Positions 13,590 to 13,608 of a DNA stretch of 13,608 bases are shown in pieces. Position 1 is the stretch's first letter. Every line of letters starts with the position of its first letter. The notes under the pieces are model-generated. The model saw nothing but the letters and a program-made list of their open reading frames with translations. It ran no database searches and was not told the origin of the DNA. Position numbers and translations under genes: made by a program. Source of the stretch: a bacterium (GTDB lineage: Bacteria; Ratteibacteria; UBA8468; B48-G9; DTJG01); NCBI GenBank assembly GCA_026418655.1, contig JAOAAW010000159.1, positions 1 through 13,608 of the forward strand. The letters are read 5' to 3'.

Positions 13590-13608
13590 CTGTCTCTTAT
13601 ACACATCT
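13590..13608 (+). other. Tagmentation adapter / transposase mosaic-end remnant at contig end
   Basis: The final 19 bases, CTGTCTCTTATACACATCT, are identical to the mosaic-end complement that is trimmed as the Nextera adapter. It is flush with the window end, as expected for an untrimmed read end left in an assembly. A 19-base exact match at the extreme end is very unlikely by chance. The left edge shows no such sequence. The window end is thus probably the contig end. Confidence 0.95.

Noticed and set aside
13590..13608. A genuine Tn5-type transposon end
   Set aside because: No transposase or partner end is present and the match sits exactly at the window end, which is the adapter signature.
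1..13608. CRISPR arrays, tRNA or rRNA genes, insertion sequences
   Set aside because: No regularly spaced repeats, cloverleaf-like stretches or transposase motifs were seen on reading. Nearly all bases are covered by protein genes, and no gene-free stretch exceeds about 60 bases.

Overview
This is an AT-rich bacterial window that looks like the end of a metagenomic contig. The last 19 bases are an exact copy of the transposase mosaic-end/adapter sequence of tagmentation libraries, so the right edge is a library artefact and not genomic DNA. The gene content suggests a Gram-negative, strictly anaerobic, sugar-degrading bacterium. An ADP-heptose epimerase and a BamE-like lipoprotein point to an LPS-bearing outer membrane. 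Superoxide reductase and rubrerythrin are typical of anaerobes. Many purine-rich AGGAGG ribosome sites are present. The mix of uroporphyrinogen-decarboxylase-like (URO-D-like) proteins with glycoside hydrolases resembles PVC/Omnitrophota-type or other uncultured lineages, but that placement is only an inference.

Layout. (1) 1-920, minus: a URO-D-like protein, cut off at the left edge. (2) 982-3994, plus: a tight housekeeping operon of larB, a small lipoprotein, dcd, acpS-like and hldD, with short gaps or overlapping reading frames after the lipoprotein. (3) 3985-6985, minus: a convergent block. In transcription order it holds an unrecognised 123-residue protein, superoxide reductase, a WrbA-type flavoprotein, rubrerythrin, a 48-residue Cys-rich protein and an alpha/beta hydrolase. 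The middle genes form an oxygen-defence operon: superoxide to peroxide by superoxide reductase, peroxide to water by rubrerythrin, and probably quinone reduction by WrbA. (4) 7042-13589, plus: a glycan-catabolism operon starting divergently from block 3. It holds a GH3 glycosidase, a second URO-D-like protein, a GH-like TIM barrel with a C-terminal sandwich domain, a sialidase-like beta-propeller with a C-terminal sandwich domain, and the start of a secreted protein cut by the contig end.

The most interesting points are as follows. A URO-D-like protein with an altered metal-site motif is translationally coupled between glycosidases. The dCTP deaminase homologue has Met where the family has its catalytic Glu. 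A very small Cys-rich protein sits in the oxygen-defence operon. A larB stands alone without the other nickel-pincer cofactor genes. No CRISPR array, rRNA, tRNA or insertion sequence was seen.
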